A DNA stretch of 37,789 nucleotides from Candidatus Woesearchaeota archaeon (GCA_003650545.1 QMQO01000010.1:1-37789); one strand, 5' to 3'; numbered from the stretch's first letter, positions 9,307-17,637 are shown. Numbers and translations: made by a program. The notes: a model not told the origin generated them from the sequence alone.

Positions 9307-9588
9307 TCACCTCTTATATACTTTATCATGATGTACCAGTCTATCAAATAAAATAAACCTTTTATCTTTAAATACCTTAAAAATTAAAACAAAGCTTCTA
9401 TCGATATGAACGCGTTTATATTCTTTCAAACCGTATCTCAAGTTTTTATATTTCTCTATAGAACTAATATCACAAGAGATTATTTCTCTAATTTTTCTAT
9501 TTAAGATTAAAACCCTGGCCTTATCTTTTTTAGATAGTTTTCTGATAGCAATTTTCAGTTCGTCAGATATATTGAAGTCAAAAGTCAT
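9307..9588 (-). CDS. RelE/ParE-type toxin-like protein
   Basis: This basic protein of about 93 residues has the RelE/ParE-like order: helix pair (ISDELKIAIRKLSKKDKARV), then a C-terminal sheet (LRYGLKEYKRVHIDRSFVLI, DRLVHHDKVYKR). RelE-family toxins cleave mRNA on the ribosome. The LVHHDKVY ending resembles the YHHDKVY ending of archaeal RelE-like proteins. I place the start at the ATG overlapping the upstream stop codon (ATGA, 9588-9585) instead of the GTG 12 nt earlier. Pairing with the gene upstream supports the toxin reading. Its stop codon forms part of the manB ribosome binding site. Confidence 0.75.
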   Translation of the reverse strand: MTFDFNISDELKIAIRKLSKKDKARVLILNRKIREIISCDISSIEKYKNLRYGLKEYKRVHIDRSFVLIFKVFKDKRFILFDRLVHHDKVYKR

Positions 9589-9842
9589 TCTATTCCACAC
9601 AGCTTATCAAGTTCTTTTGAGTTCATTTTTCTAAAGCCATGTTTCTTGATATGCCTGTTACACGATTCTATTACTTCATTGACTATTTTTTCATCCACTT
9701 CTTTTTCAACAAATTCCTCACCAAAGAGATCGGCGAATTTATCCAGAGCTTCTGCTTTATCCTTTAGCCCGAATTTTTCTTTGATTACGCCTAAAACTCG
9801 ATTTGTGTAATCTTCAACTTTTATGTTTAATGAAGTGCTCAT
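9585..9842 (-). CDS. DUF2683-like antitoxin
   Basis: This 85-residue acidic, helical protein begins MSTSLNIKVEDYTNRVLGVI. A dimerising N-terminal strand-helix-helix (VIKEKFGLKDKAEALDKFADL) is followed by a charged C-terminal arm that would wrap the toxin. Small archaeal proteins of this form (DUF2683) commonly precede RelE-like toxins. A good ribosome binding site (AAGGTGAT) lies 7 nt before the ATG. The toxin start overlaps its stop by four bases, the usual arrangement for a type II pair. Such antitoxins usually repress their own promoter, which would lie in the A+T-rich region beyond 9842. Confidence 0.7.
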   Translation of the reverse strand: MSTSLNIKVEDYTNRVLGVIKEKFGLKDKAEALDKFADLFGEEFVEKEVDEKIVNEVIESCNRHIKKHGFRKMNSKELDKLCGIE

Positions 9843-10139
9843 ATAACATCACCTTAGTCATATATTATTTTTTAAATTAGTTTATTTTTTTATATTGTTA
9901 ATATTAGTTTTAGTTATTTTTCATATTAAGTAATATTAATTATTTTTTATATTTTTTAGTATTAGTTAATCTTAGTTTATATAATTTTATATAACATATT
10001 ATAAGTTAATCATATTTAAAGTTTTTTATTTTTTAGGCTATTGCCTCAAAAATTTTAGAAGAAATCCTTAGAATTTTTGATATGTATTCTATGTCCTTTT
10101 TATTTTTGTTTTCGTATGATGATTTGGAAAAAGCATAAA
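9843..10139. other. Very A+T-rich spacer between antitoxin and tRNA-Tyr
   Basis: The stretch holds runs such as TTAATATTAGTTTTAGTTA in several imperfect copies and no convincing gene. It must contain the promoter of the toxin-antitoxin-manB operon. On the minus strand just past the tRNA 3' end, an open frame without a start codon reads ENKNKKDIEYISKILRISSK and stops near 10037. It could be the tail of a lost gene, but I cannot identify it. Confidence 0.35.
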
Positions 10140-10294
10140 TCCCCGCCGCCGGAGTTTCCTGCTACGAATCTTAACCCGCAACATCTCGAACCAGCAACCT
10201 TTCGGTAACGGCTGGTTGCCTCTCATCACAGCTAAAATAGCCATTTCAAAACAACGTCTACAGCCGAATGCTCTACCAATTGAGCTAGGCGGGG
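10140..10294 (-). tRNA. tRNA-Tyr (GTA) with two introns, one in the T-loop
   Basis: Read on the minus strand, acceptor CCCCGCC (10294-10288) pairs exactly with GGCGGGG (10147-10141), followed by discriminator A at 10140. The D-arm is GCTC-AATTGGTA-GAGC. The anticodon stem TTCGG pairs with CCGAA, with anticodon GTA and G37. C1-G72 is the archaeal tyrosine identity pair. Intron 1 is about 51 nt (10257-10207, position 37/38). T-stem GCTGG (10195-10191) pairs with CCGGC (10152-10148), but 38 nt separate them where a T-loop has 7, so a second intron of 31 nt (10184-10154, position 59/60) is required. It fits a bulge-helix-bulge: TTCG against GGAA (3 of 4 pairs), bulges AGA and ACT, inner helix TGTTGC/GTAGCA. 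The mature length is 73 nt with no encoded CCA. The motif around intron 1 is less regular. Confidence 0.92.
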
Positions 10295-10329
10295 ATGTTC
10301 ATACAGTGTCATATAGTAGTAGATAACCC

Positions 10330-10337
10330 TTTATAAA
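10330..10337 (-). promoter_or_regulatory. TATA box for tRNA-Tyr
   Basis: TTTATAAA lies 36-43 nt upstream of the tRNA 5' end on the minus strand, as expected for a short 5' leader removed by RNase P. A separate TATA-like AATTTATAAAT about 10368-10378 serves the plus-strand gene at 10402. Confidence 0.55.
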
Positions 10338-10401
10338 TCTTTAGTTTTGATTGGGTTTTGATATATAAAAATTTATAAATCTTTAAGATAAAATTGATAT
10401 T

Positions 10402-11382
10402 ATGCCGACAAAATGCGCAGTATTCTGTCCTGAAAGCCTTGACGGAATAGCTGCAGCTAGCGTTCTCATCAGGATGTTCAAATTACGCAGATATAGCTAT
10501 AAGGTTGACTTCATTAGCTATGATAATGCTAATGAAAAATTCAATGAGATGACTAATCTTACAGCCACCATGATATTCGTACTAGACTTTTCACCAGAGG
10601 AACTGATTGACATAGAAAAAAAAATAAAAGCTCTTGAAAAGAACAACAACAAAATAGTTTATTGGAATTCTCATCATCCGATTTCCAAAGATAAATACGA
10701 ACTTCTCAGAAGGATGGTAAAGATTGTAGAATTCTCAGGAGAGATTAAAGGATTAAAGAAACCTAGTGAGAAATTATGTGCAACAGATCTTGTTGCTAAC
10801 CGTTTCATGAAGGCAGACTTTGTTAGTCAGACATTAAAGACTATTGCTCATGATAAAGAGTTTTGGTTAAGACAAGATGAACGTTCAAAAAAGTTAGCAG
10901 ATATAATTGCATCGGGCTATGATGTTAAAAAACTAATAGATTCTTTAAGCAGAGGTGTTTATTGGAGTGACAGTTTAGAAAAATTTAGAGATGAATATCT
11001 AATAAAAAAAGCTGAGAAACTTAAAAAAGTTGAGCAAACAGCCATTGTTAAAAGGTTCGGGAGCATAAGGATTGGTTTTGCATATGGTTCAAGTATATTA
11101 TCTAGTTCAGAAGCAGCTCAACTTGTTATTGATAGTAAAGCGGTCATGATTGCGGCTGTTATTGGCAGAGATGGAAAAATAAGTTTTAGAAGATCAGAGG
11201 ATTGTGTAGTTGATCTTGAGCAGCTGGCAAAGAAATTTGGTGGTGGGGGAAACCAATATGCTGCAGCAGGTAAAATCAATCTAAACCATATTTATCTTAA
11301 ATCAATCAATAGCCAGAAAAACTTTGAAAAATCTGTTTTCTATGCAGCTAACAAAATTGAAAACTTTTTGGCTAATCTGTAA
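10402..11382 (+). CDS. DHH-family phosphoesterase-like protein with altered motifs
   Basis: The 326-residue protein has the overall DHH/DHHA1 layout (RecJ, NrnA and related phosphodiesterases that use Mn2+). Motif I is CPESLDG instead of HxDxDG, keeping only the last aspartate (D14). VLDFSPEEL corresponds to motif II. Motif III is NSHHP instead of DHHxP. The DHHA1 glycine motif is GGGGNQYAAAG, with asparagine where histidine is usual. Several metal ligands are therefore missing, and the protein may bind rather than cleave oligonucleotides or cyclic dinucleotides, or be a divergent enzyme. The start is leaderless, with a TATA box 25 nt upstream. A second degenerate DHH-like protein lies at 21416. 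Confidence 0.75.
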   Translation: MPTKCAVFCPESLDGIAAASVLIRMFKLRRYSYKVDFISYDNANEKFNEMTNLTATMIFVLDFSPEELIDIEKKIKALEKNNNKIVYWNSHHPISKDKYELLRRMVKIVEFSGEIKGLKKPSEKLCATDLVANRFMKADFVSQTLKTIAHDKEFWLRQDERSKKLADIIASGYDVKKLIDSLSRGVYWSDSLEKFRDEYLIKKAEKLKKVEQTAIVKRFGSIRIGFAYGSSILSSSEAAQLVIDSKAVMIAAVIGRDGKISFRRSEDCVVDLEQLAKKFGGGGNQYAAAGKINLNHIYLKSINSQKNFEKSVFYAANKIENFLANL

Positions 11383-11498
11383 ACTAAACTAAGATTCGCG
11401 ATTTTTATAGAATAGATAGAGTTAAATATTCTTCTAGAATGCACAGATGGCACGGATAGTTATGTTATTGTAAAAATTATTAAAAGTTATAATTATTA

Positions 11499-14486
11499 TT
11501 ATCCCATCACAACGATTAGAGGTCTTAAGCGGACAACTCTTTTTGCTATACCGCTCTCGTGCATTATATCTACAACTTCATTAACATCTTTGTAGACTCC
11601 TGGCGCTTCCTCAGCTACACCTTTCAAAGAATGTCCCTTAACAATGATGCCTTGCTTTGCCATATCCCTTACAACATCAGAACCTCTGAATTGCCTCAAT
11701 GCTTGATGTCTGCTCATCACTCTTCCAGCACCATGGCAAGCAGAGCCAAATGTTTCATTCATCCCTTGTGCAGTACCATGTAATATATAACTATAAGTAC
11801 CCATTGTTCCACCGATTAGAACAGGTTGCCCTATCTTCATATATTTTTCAGGGATCTCCTCTCTTCCAGGACCAAATGCTCTTGTAGCACCTTTTCTCAT
11901 CACACATAGTTGCATTACATTGCCATTAACATCGTGTTTTTCTAGCTTTGCTGTGTTATGACCTATGTCATATAAAACTTCTATATCAGAATCCTTTAAC
12001 CCAAGCACAGGGCAGGTAGCTTGTCTAACTAGATGGGTTATAGCTTGTCTGTTTGAGAATGCCATGTTTATTCCACAATTCACTGCGGAAAAATACTTTT
12101 TGCCTTCTGGAGAGTTAAATGGTGCACAAACAAGTTCACGCTCTCTTATAGGTATTTTATATTTTTTAGATGCAGCATCGAGTTCTTTTAGATAATCTGT
12201 ACCAATCTGATGGCCATAGGCTCTACTGCCACAATGAATGCTTATTACTACTTGATCCTTCTTAAGATTGTAGGCTTTAGCTGCATCTTCATCGTATACT
12301 TCCTCAACATATTGCACCTCTAAGTAATGATTTCCGCTACCGAGAGTTCCTACTTGTTTTAGCTGTCTTTGTTTTGCTATATTACTTACGTTATCTGGAT
12401 TAGCACCAGCAACACAACCATGCTCTTCAGTATATTCAAGATCTTGTTTTAAGCCATAGCCAAGGTTTATGACATATTTTGCACCTTTCACAGCAACCTC
12501 ATCTAGCATGTCTGGATCCATCTTGATCTCACCCTTACTACCCAAACCTGCTGGTACTGTATTATATAGTGCATCTGTTAGCTGTTGTTGTATTTTTATT
12601 ACATCTTCTCTCATCAACGGTGTCCTCAATGTACGAACGCCACAATTTGATACTATTATATTATTTGCAATAAAGCTATGTGTTTTTGGTATGTTGAAAT
12701 CATAAACAAAACCATCATACCCCTCCTTCAAGATTACCTCAACCTTATCAAACAAGCAGCCAAATTCTTTAATTTCTCTTATTTTGGTTTTGACAAATTC
12801 ACTGAACGGCGGAAAGCTTAACGCTGTTTTTTGTTCAGCATTACGATGATAATGTCTTCTGATAAATCTTCTATTAATTATAGACGATCCTAATAACTTC
12901 TGAATCTCTTTAAGCGTTAATCCTTTTCTCTTTAAATCTTTGATTTTTAATGCAGCTTCTCTTCGTCTCTTGGTTAAAAGTTTTTTTTCTTTTATATACA
13001 ATATAGCTATTTGTGATAATAAGTTCTTCTTTTTGTTATAGCTAAAACCTATTCTTGACCACAATCGCAAAAGATTATCTTCATTTGAAGAGATTTTCAA
13101 TTTCAACCTATCGACAGGACCATGTTTATCGTGGTGATCTTTTCGTTGTAATAGTCTATGACAACCAACTCTAAATTCTTCCAATAGAGACATTAATTGT
13201 ATTACTATTTCTCGTCCAGAATTAACAACCTTTTTATTCTTGTCTATTGATATTGTAGGACAGGTTAAGCCAGTATTAGTATGAGCTATGGGAGACGAGA
13301 GCTCGGCTCCAAAGAATCCTGATAAAAACAATCTTTTTACCCATAGAGGACTTTCCATTATCCATTTTGGTATGGTATAAGGTGTTATAGTTTTTTCACC
13401 GCTAGGGAAACCTAATTTAAAAAAGAGCTTTACTAACAATTTAGAAGACACGCGCAACTCATGATTTTTTGTTGGTGATTCAACTTTGCTTTTAACTTTG
13501 CAATAATTATTAATTGTAACATCATGTTCTGTTGTACCAGTGTAGATCATCCCTGAAAAACCTAACCTGGTAAAATCACTTTGAATTTCTTTTAAATCAT
13601 CTTTTGGACCGCAAATGTTGAGATAACCATTTTGACTTGATATATAGACTCTTCTGGCACCAAATAAGTAACCAAATAACCTAATCAAAATAGGTAATTT
13701 AGGGTTCTTTAAGTTCAGTGGCAATAAGTTTCTTTTTTTTAATTCGTCTTTTTCTTGTTCCGTAAATGTATCTTCCCTAACAAGCACTCTGTCTTTGATA
13801 GTTTCTTGATATTCGCATCCTTCAAATGGATGAATTGCTATTTCTTGGCCTTTTCCCAAATCTCCAGATCGAACCATACCCATTTTTGTTAATATAGGAT
13901 GGTCTGCAGTGACATTAATAGTGTACCCCAATTTAGTTTTAATTTTCAGAATTGGTTCTGAATGCTTCCTCTTCATAATATAAAGAGCGTGTTTAGAAGA
14001 GAAACATTTCTGGTTAATATCAAATGAAACTAGTGACTGTATGTATTTCATTGATTTTAGGGTGTAGTCTGCATGAGCATTTTCAACTTCGATGAAGTCA
14101 GTCTCAAAATCTTTTATTTTCTTATAATAACCAAAGTCAGTAAGAATTCTAGAGTCCCCTGTCAAACAATTAATATCAAAGCCAACGCCTGCAACAGTTA
14201 TTATTCCATTCTCAATATCAAACGCACCAACACCACCAATTGGAAATCCATAGCCGGGATGTACATCAGGCATTGCTAAGCTTGCTTTCTGGATCCCTGG
14301 CAGCATAGCAACATTTCTTATTTGTGATAGAGCGTTCCATTGTTTACCAGCTTCAATATCTTTCTTCAGTTCATCAACAATATGGTCATTAGCATAGACC
14401 CGACCAGAAACTAACATTTCTCCCTCTTTAGGTATTTCATATACAAAATCTCTTATTTTTTTAATAGGAATTTTTTCTATACCCAT
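11499..14486 (-). CDS. rtcB: RNA-splicing ligase RtcB, intein-containing precursor
   Basis: RtcB joins 2',3'-cyclic phosphate and 5'-OH ends, including tRNA exons, using GTP and Mn2+. The 995-residue precursor contains a 508-residue intein (residues 107-614). Without it RtcB is 487 residues, normal for the family. The extein junction is GVGFDIN / CGVRTLRTPL, so the intein sits directly before the metal-binding cysteine. Downstream, GSGNHYLEV, SIHCGSRAYGHQIG and CHGAGRVMSR supply metal and GMP-binding residues. The ribosome binding site AAGGTGAT lies 32 nt after archease, forming a two-gene operon with its activator. The two tRNAs in this window need this ligase to mature. Confidence 0.97.
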   Translation of the reverse strand: MGIEKIPIKKIRDFVYEIPKEGEMLVSGRVYANDHIVDELKKDIEAGKQWNALSQIRNVAMLPGIQKASLAMPDVHPGYGFPIGGVGAFDIENGIITVAGVGFDINCLTGDSRILTDFGYYKKIKDFETDFIEVENAHADYTLKSMKYIQSLVSFDINQKCFSSKHALYIMKRKHSEPILKIKTKLGYTINVTADHPILTKMGMVRSGDLGKGQEIAIHPFEGCEYQETIKDRVLVREDTFTEQEKDELKKRNLLPLNLKNPKLPILIRLFGYLFGARRVYISSQNGYLNICGPKDDLKEIQSDFTRLGFSGMIYTGTTEHDVTINNYCKVKSKVESPTKNHELRVSSKLLVKLFFKLGFPSGEKTITPYTIPKWIMESPLWVKRLFLSGFFGAELSSPIAHTNTGLTCPTISIDKNKKVVNSGREIVIQLMSLLEEFRVGCHRLLQRKDHHDKHGPVDRLKLKISSNEDNLLRLWSRIGFSYNKKKNLLSQIAILYIKEKKLLTKRRREAALKIKDLKRKGLTLKEIQKLLGSSIINRRFIRRHYHRNAEQKTALSFPPFSEFVKTKIREIKEFGCLFDKVEVILKEGYDGFVYDFNIPKTHSFIANNIIVSNCGVRTLRTPLMREDVIKIQQQLTDALYNTVPAGLGSKGEIKMDPDMLDEVAVKGAKYVINLGYGLKQDLEYTEEHGCVAGANPDNVSNIAKQRQLKQVGTLGSGNHYLEVQYVEEVYDEDAAKAYNLKKDQVVISIHCGSRAYGHQIGTDYLKELDAASKKYKIPIRERELVCAPFNSPEGKKYFSAVNCGINMAFSNRQAITHLVRQATCPVLGLKDSDIEVLYDIGHNTAKLEKHDVNGNVMQLCVMRKGATRAFGPGREEIPEKYMKIGQPVLIGGTMGTYSYILHGTAQGMNETFGSACHGAGRVMSRHQALRQFRGSDVVRDMAKQGIIVKGHSLKGVAEEAPGVYKDVNEVVDIMHESGIAKRVVRLRPLIVVMG
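12645..14168 (-). mobile_element. Intein within RtcB
   Basis: This is a 508-residue in-frame protein intron. Block A is CLTGDSRILTDFGYY (Cys1 nucleophile). Block B contains VTADHPIL (TxxH). The C-terminal blocks are YDFNIPKTHSFIANN and IIVSN, followed by Cys+1 of the extein. The penultimate residue is Ser where His is usual. The central part resembles a LAGLIDADG homing endonuclease, with LFGYLFGARRVY and FLSGFFGAEL at the two motif positions. The first lacks its acidic residue and the second is altered, so the nuclease is probably dead while splicing must still work to give RtcB. The insertion site is at the conserved active-site cysteine, typical for inteins. Confidence 0.93.
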
Positions 14487-14518
14487 TATATCACCTTTTA
14501 AACTTCGATATGTTATTT

Positions 14519-14941
14519 TTAAACGTCAACTACACATTGAAGTATGTGCTTACCACTCTTCTCTTCGTACTTTAGCCCATAATAAGTTGCAGCTTTAACT
14601 TCTTCTTTGATATCATGTTTGTCTTGATCAATTGTTTCGCCATAGGCTTTTGCCCTCAAATAATATTTCTTATTTTTATATTTAATACTTACCTTAAACT
14701 CTTTAAAAAACATATCTTTGATATCTTTTTCACTTACCAATTTATTTAACCATTCCACATATAACGAAGGGATGTCATCAGCTTCACAACTAATATTAAT
14801 CTCTTGTAGTGTTTCAACTGTATCAAGTTCAACCATCACTCCAAACATAGCTTTTGCTCCTTCCTGGAAAGCTTCCTCAAGGGTATCCCCCATAGCTAAG
14901 ATTCCAATATCTGCTTCATGTTCTAAGTATTTATATGGCAT
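14519..14941 (-). CDS. Archease, RtcB activator
   Basis: Archease speeds RtcB guanylylation and lets it turn over many times. The 140-residue reading starts MPYKYLEHEADIGI, with the conserved H and D of the metal site, and includes the family's EAFQEGAKAMFGVM and the ending HILQCVVDV. I chose the ATG at 14941 over one 57 nt upstream because a TATA box (CTTTATAAAC, about 14963-14972) lies 25 nt before it, and because HEADIG normally falls within the first 12 residues. It is the first gene of the archease-rtcB operon. Confidence 0.93.
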   Translation of the reverse strand: MPYKYLEHEADIGILAMGDTLEEAFQEGAKAMFGVMVELDTVETLQEINISCEADDIPSLYVEWLNKLVSEKDIKDMFFKEFKVSIKYKNKKYYLRAKAYGETIDQDKHDIKEEVKAATYYGLKYEEKSGKHILQCVVDV

Positions 14942-15047
14942 AATATCAAGAAAAATATGTTGTTTATAAAGTATAACTAATAGTAGTAGTAACAACACAG
15001 TAGTAAAAAACCAAATGTTTAAATACCTATTTAACCATTATTGATGT

Positions 15048-15642
15048 ATGAATGATGTGATATCTGATTTAGAAGAAAGATTAAGATCTGGTAATTTAGA
15101 TGCTTTTTGTAGAAAACACAAAAAAATCTAGATATAAGAGTTCAAAATATTATAAAAGTATTATTTAGCTTCAATCTAAAAATAAATGAAGTAGATTAAC
15201 TAATCAATATATTACATGGAGGATATAGTGTTCTATTACATTTGATTCATTCGATTAGTCAAAATGTTCTCCCGAGATAGCGGGATTCTTACAACTTAGA
15301 TATTTACGGTAATGAAGAAATTATTAATAAAATCTATACATATTTTCAAGTAATAAGTGCTCATCGAAGTTGTAATATTAAAAATAAGAGAACAATTAAA
15401 ATTAAATTAAAAGACGATCCAGAGAAATATAAGCTTGATGTTAAAACTGAAAAATATGGGTGACACTGAAATAATAAATGTTTTTGGTATAGACTTTAAT
15501 GTGCCAATTAAACAGTTTATTAGCAGATAAATTAAATATTACTAGAAAAATTGAAAGAGATAAGCAAGATATAGCAAATCTATTAGGGGTGTTTTATTTT
15601 AAGGGTACTAATCCGAAGTATGTTGTTAAGAATCTAGTATAA
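15048..15642 (+). pseudogene. Decayed AbiEii-like nucleotidyltransferase
   Basis: A TATA box (GTTTAAATA, about 15018) precedes an ATG opening MNDVISDLEERLRSGNLDAF. After a frameshift near 15120 the frame continues through in-frame stops. Fragments read ILHGGYSVLLHLIHSI (the GG-S motif region), NLDIYGNEEIINKI (the D-x-D region), LKDDPEKYKLDVKTE, then after stops and a shift INVFGIDFNVP and LLADKLNITRKIERDKQDIA. This order matches the nucleotidyltransferase toxin of AbiE (type IV) toxin-antitoxin systems. At least two stops and two frameshifts make it non-functional. The family call rests on short motifs only. Confidence 0.55.
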
Positions 15643-16100
15643 AAAAAAGAAGAAAATTGTATGGCATTGTGAAAGACAAAAAAATTTATATCGACGATGT
15701 TCATATAGAAAGAAGTGAAATATTTGTCGTTTAACTACAATAAAAAGAATGTTGAAGACTTATTAGCTAATGCGCCCTGTACTTGGCTAGCTACTGGGAG
15801 CTATGGGATAGAATTAGTTTTAAAAGGGGAGTGCAAAAGTACCAGAAGCTATATATGTGTACGAGAAAGACTTAAACAAAAGGAATACCTGTCTTCCAAT
15901 GGAGCAACTTCTACTAATATATTGCCAAATCTAAGATTGATTGCTATTCGTGAGTTACCCAAAGCTTATCCTAAGAATAACAGAGTTGTTAATATCTCAT
16001 TTAATAAGAGATGGTAAAAAAAAAAGAATAGTTTCTAGATTTAGAGAAAACCAAAGAGACATTTTTTCTAGATCAGAAAGTTTAAAATATTGTTGAATGA
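15643..16100 (+). pseudogene. Decayed gene, possibly the AbiEi-like partner
   Basis: Broken reading frames give DKKIYIDDVHIERSEIFVV, then VEDLLANAPCTWLATGSYGI, VPEAIYVYEKDLNKRN and NLRLIAIRELPKAYPKNNRV in different frames. The last two recall the middle of AbiEi antitoxins, where a short acidic strand is followed by an arginine-rich one, and the location next to the nucleotidyltransferase remnant fits. A 100-codon open frame at 15715-16017 is only one piece of this. No complete product is possible. Confidence 0.4.
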
Positions 16101-16190
16101 TTAATTCTCTAATTATTCTCTAATGACTATCACTTAGTGACTATAAAAAACCTCAAAAAGCTTTTAAATCTTTCTATGTTTGTAGCTAAA

Positions 16191-17636
16191 ATGTGTGGTA
16201 TTGTTGGGGTTTTTAATAATGATGAAGCTGTAAAGATCGCCATTGACAGTTTTAAAATCATAAAGAACCGAGGTCAAGATGGCTATGGTGTTACAGACGG
16301 CAAAAAGATAACTCAAGACACAAAAATAATTTCTTTTCTTAAAAAACTTGAAAAACTGAAAACAAAAAATATTATGATGCATAATCTACATAAACTAGGT
16401 GACCGTGGTCTGCAGCCATTAAAAAGCAACAAAGGTCTCTTTATTTGTGATTGTGAAATTTATAACTGGCAGCATTTAACCAAAAAACACCAGATAAAAG
16501 CCAAGACAGATGCAGAACTATTAATGTTACTGTTCGAGAAATACTATCCAAATAATCTAGGGGACTTCTATGAAGATATTGATGGACCATTTGCTCTTGC
16601 TTACTGGACAGACGCAAAGGTTGTTGTTGCTCGTGACCTAATTGGTATGAAACCACTTTGCTATCGCTATGATAAAGACACATTTATGTTTGCATCAGAA
16701 AACAAAATCTTAGATAATAAAGGCAAAATGCTAGATCCCACTAAGGTTATAACCTACAATACAAAAACAAAAAAACTAACAGAGCAGGATATCAGATTTT
16801 ACTCAACTAAACCCACATTAAACCATTACAAAAAAACTTTGATTGATGAAGTTAAGGAAAAGATAACACTTGCAATTGAAAAACGAACTCGCGATGTCAA
16901 TAAATTCGGTATCCTTTTTTCGGGTGGGGTTGACTCAAGCATAATCACAACAATATGTAAGGATTTAAAAAAGAACTTTATCTGTTATAATGCAGTCTTC
17001 GAGCATAAAACAGTAAAGATGCCTCAAGATATAGAGTTTGCAAGAAAAATCGCCAAAGAGCTTAAAGTTCCATTCAAGATCATAAAAGTAGGTGTCAAAG
17101 CGACTGAAGAAGCGATAAAACAAGTTATCGATCTAATTGAAACAACTGAACCTGAGAAAGTTGGTGCAGCCCTTCCTTTATTCTTAGCCGCACGACAAGC
17201 TAGAAAAGACCGCATCAAAGTTCTCTTAACACCCCGTGGTACTGAGGAAATCTTTGCAGGCTATGAACATCATAGGCAAGCGTTGATACAAGGTGAAGAT
17301 GTTAATAGGGTTTGTGCAAACGACCTTAAAAAATTGTATTCAGAAGAGCTATACAAAGATAATATTGTTACTATGATTCACAATGTTGAGATACGTTCGC
17401 CTTATCTTGATCGTAATCTGGTTTCTTATGTTATCAAGATTCCACCAAAGTTTAAACTTGATGAGGAATACCAAAAGTTAATATTGAGAGAGGTTGCACA
17501 AGAACTTGGCTTAAGAAAAGATATTGCTTTCCATCGAAAGAGAACATTACTAGGAACTGACTTCTCAAAAAGCATTCAGACTATTGGTAAGAAGAAAGGC
17601 TTTAGAAAGCAAGAAGATTTCTTAGAGAGCTTGTAA
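16191..17636 (+). CDS. asnB: Asparagine synthase (AsnB)-like glutamine amidotransferase
   Basis: The 481-residue protein has an N-terminal class II glutamine amidotransferase domain, with Cys2 as nucleophile (MCGIVGVF), KNRGQDGYG and CDCEIYN. The C-terminal ATP-pyrophosphatase domain carries the PP-loop FSGGVDSS (about 243-250). I start at 16191 because Cys must follow the removed methionine and because a TATA-like CTTTTAAAT sits about 25 nt upstream. The GTG start 54 nt earlier would bury the nucleophile. The family's later GxGxDE-F-GY motif reads RGTEEIFAGYEHH, which is divergent. Asparagine or another amide may be the product. Its stop lies 1 nt from the stop of a converging small gene. 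Confidence 0.85.
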   Translation: MCGIVGVFNNDEAVKIAIDSFKIIKNRGQDGYGVTDGKKITQDTKIISFLKKLEKLKTKNIMMHNLHKLGDRGLQPLKSNKGLFICDCEIYNWQHLTKKHQIKAKTDAELLMLLFEKYYPNNLGDFYEDIDGPFALAYWTDAKVVVARDLIGMKPLCYRYDKDTFMFASENKILDNKGKMLDPTKVITYNTKTKKLTEQDIRFYSTKPTLNHYKKTLIDEVKEKITLAIEKRTRDVNKFGILFSGGVDSSIITTICKDLKKNFICYNAVFEHKTVKMPQDIEFARKIAKELKVPFKIIKVGVKATEEAIKQVIDLIETTEPEKVGAALPLFLAARQARKDRIKVLLTPRGTEEIFAGYEHHRQALIQGEDVNRVCANDLKKLYSEELYKDNIVTMIHNVEIRSPYLDRNLVSYVIKIPPKFKLDEEYQKLILREVAQELGLRKDIAFHRKRTLLGTDFSKSIQTIGKKKGFRKQEDFLESL

Positions 17637-17637
17637 C

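Noticed and set aside
10037-10139. Gene remnant next to tRNA-Tyr as evidence of an integrated element
   Set aside because: No integrase motif, no repeated tRNA 3' end and no start codon were found.
15715-16017. 100-codon open frame as an independent gene
   Set aside because: Protein-like segments continue in other frames on both sides, so it is one piece of a decayed gene.
16137-16190. GTG start for the AsnB-like gene
   Set aside because: It would place 18 residues before the Cys that must be N-terminal for glutaminase activity.
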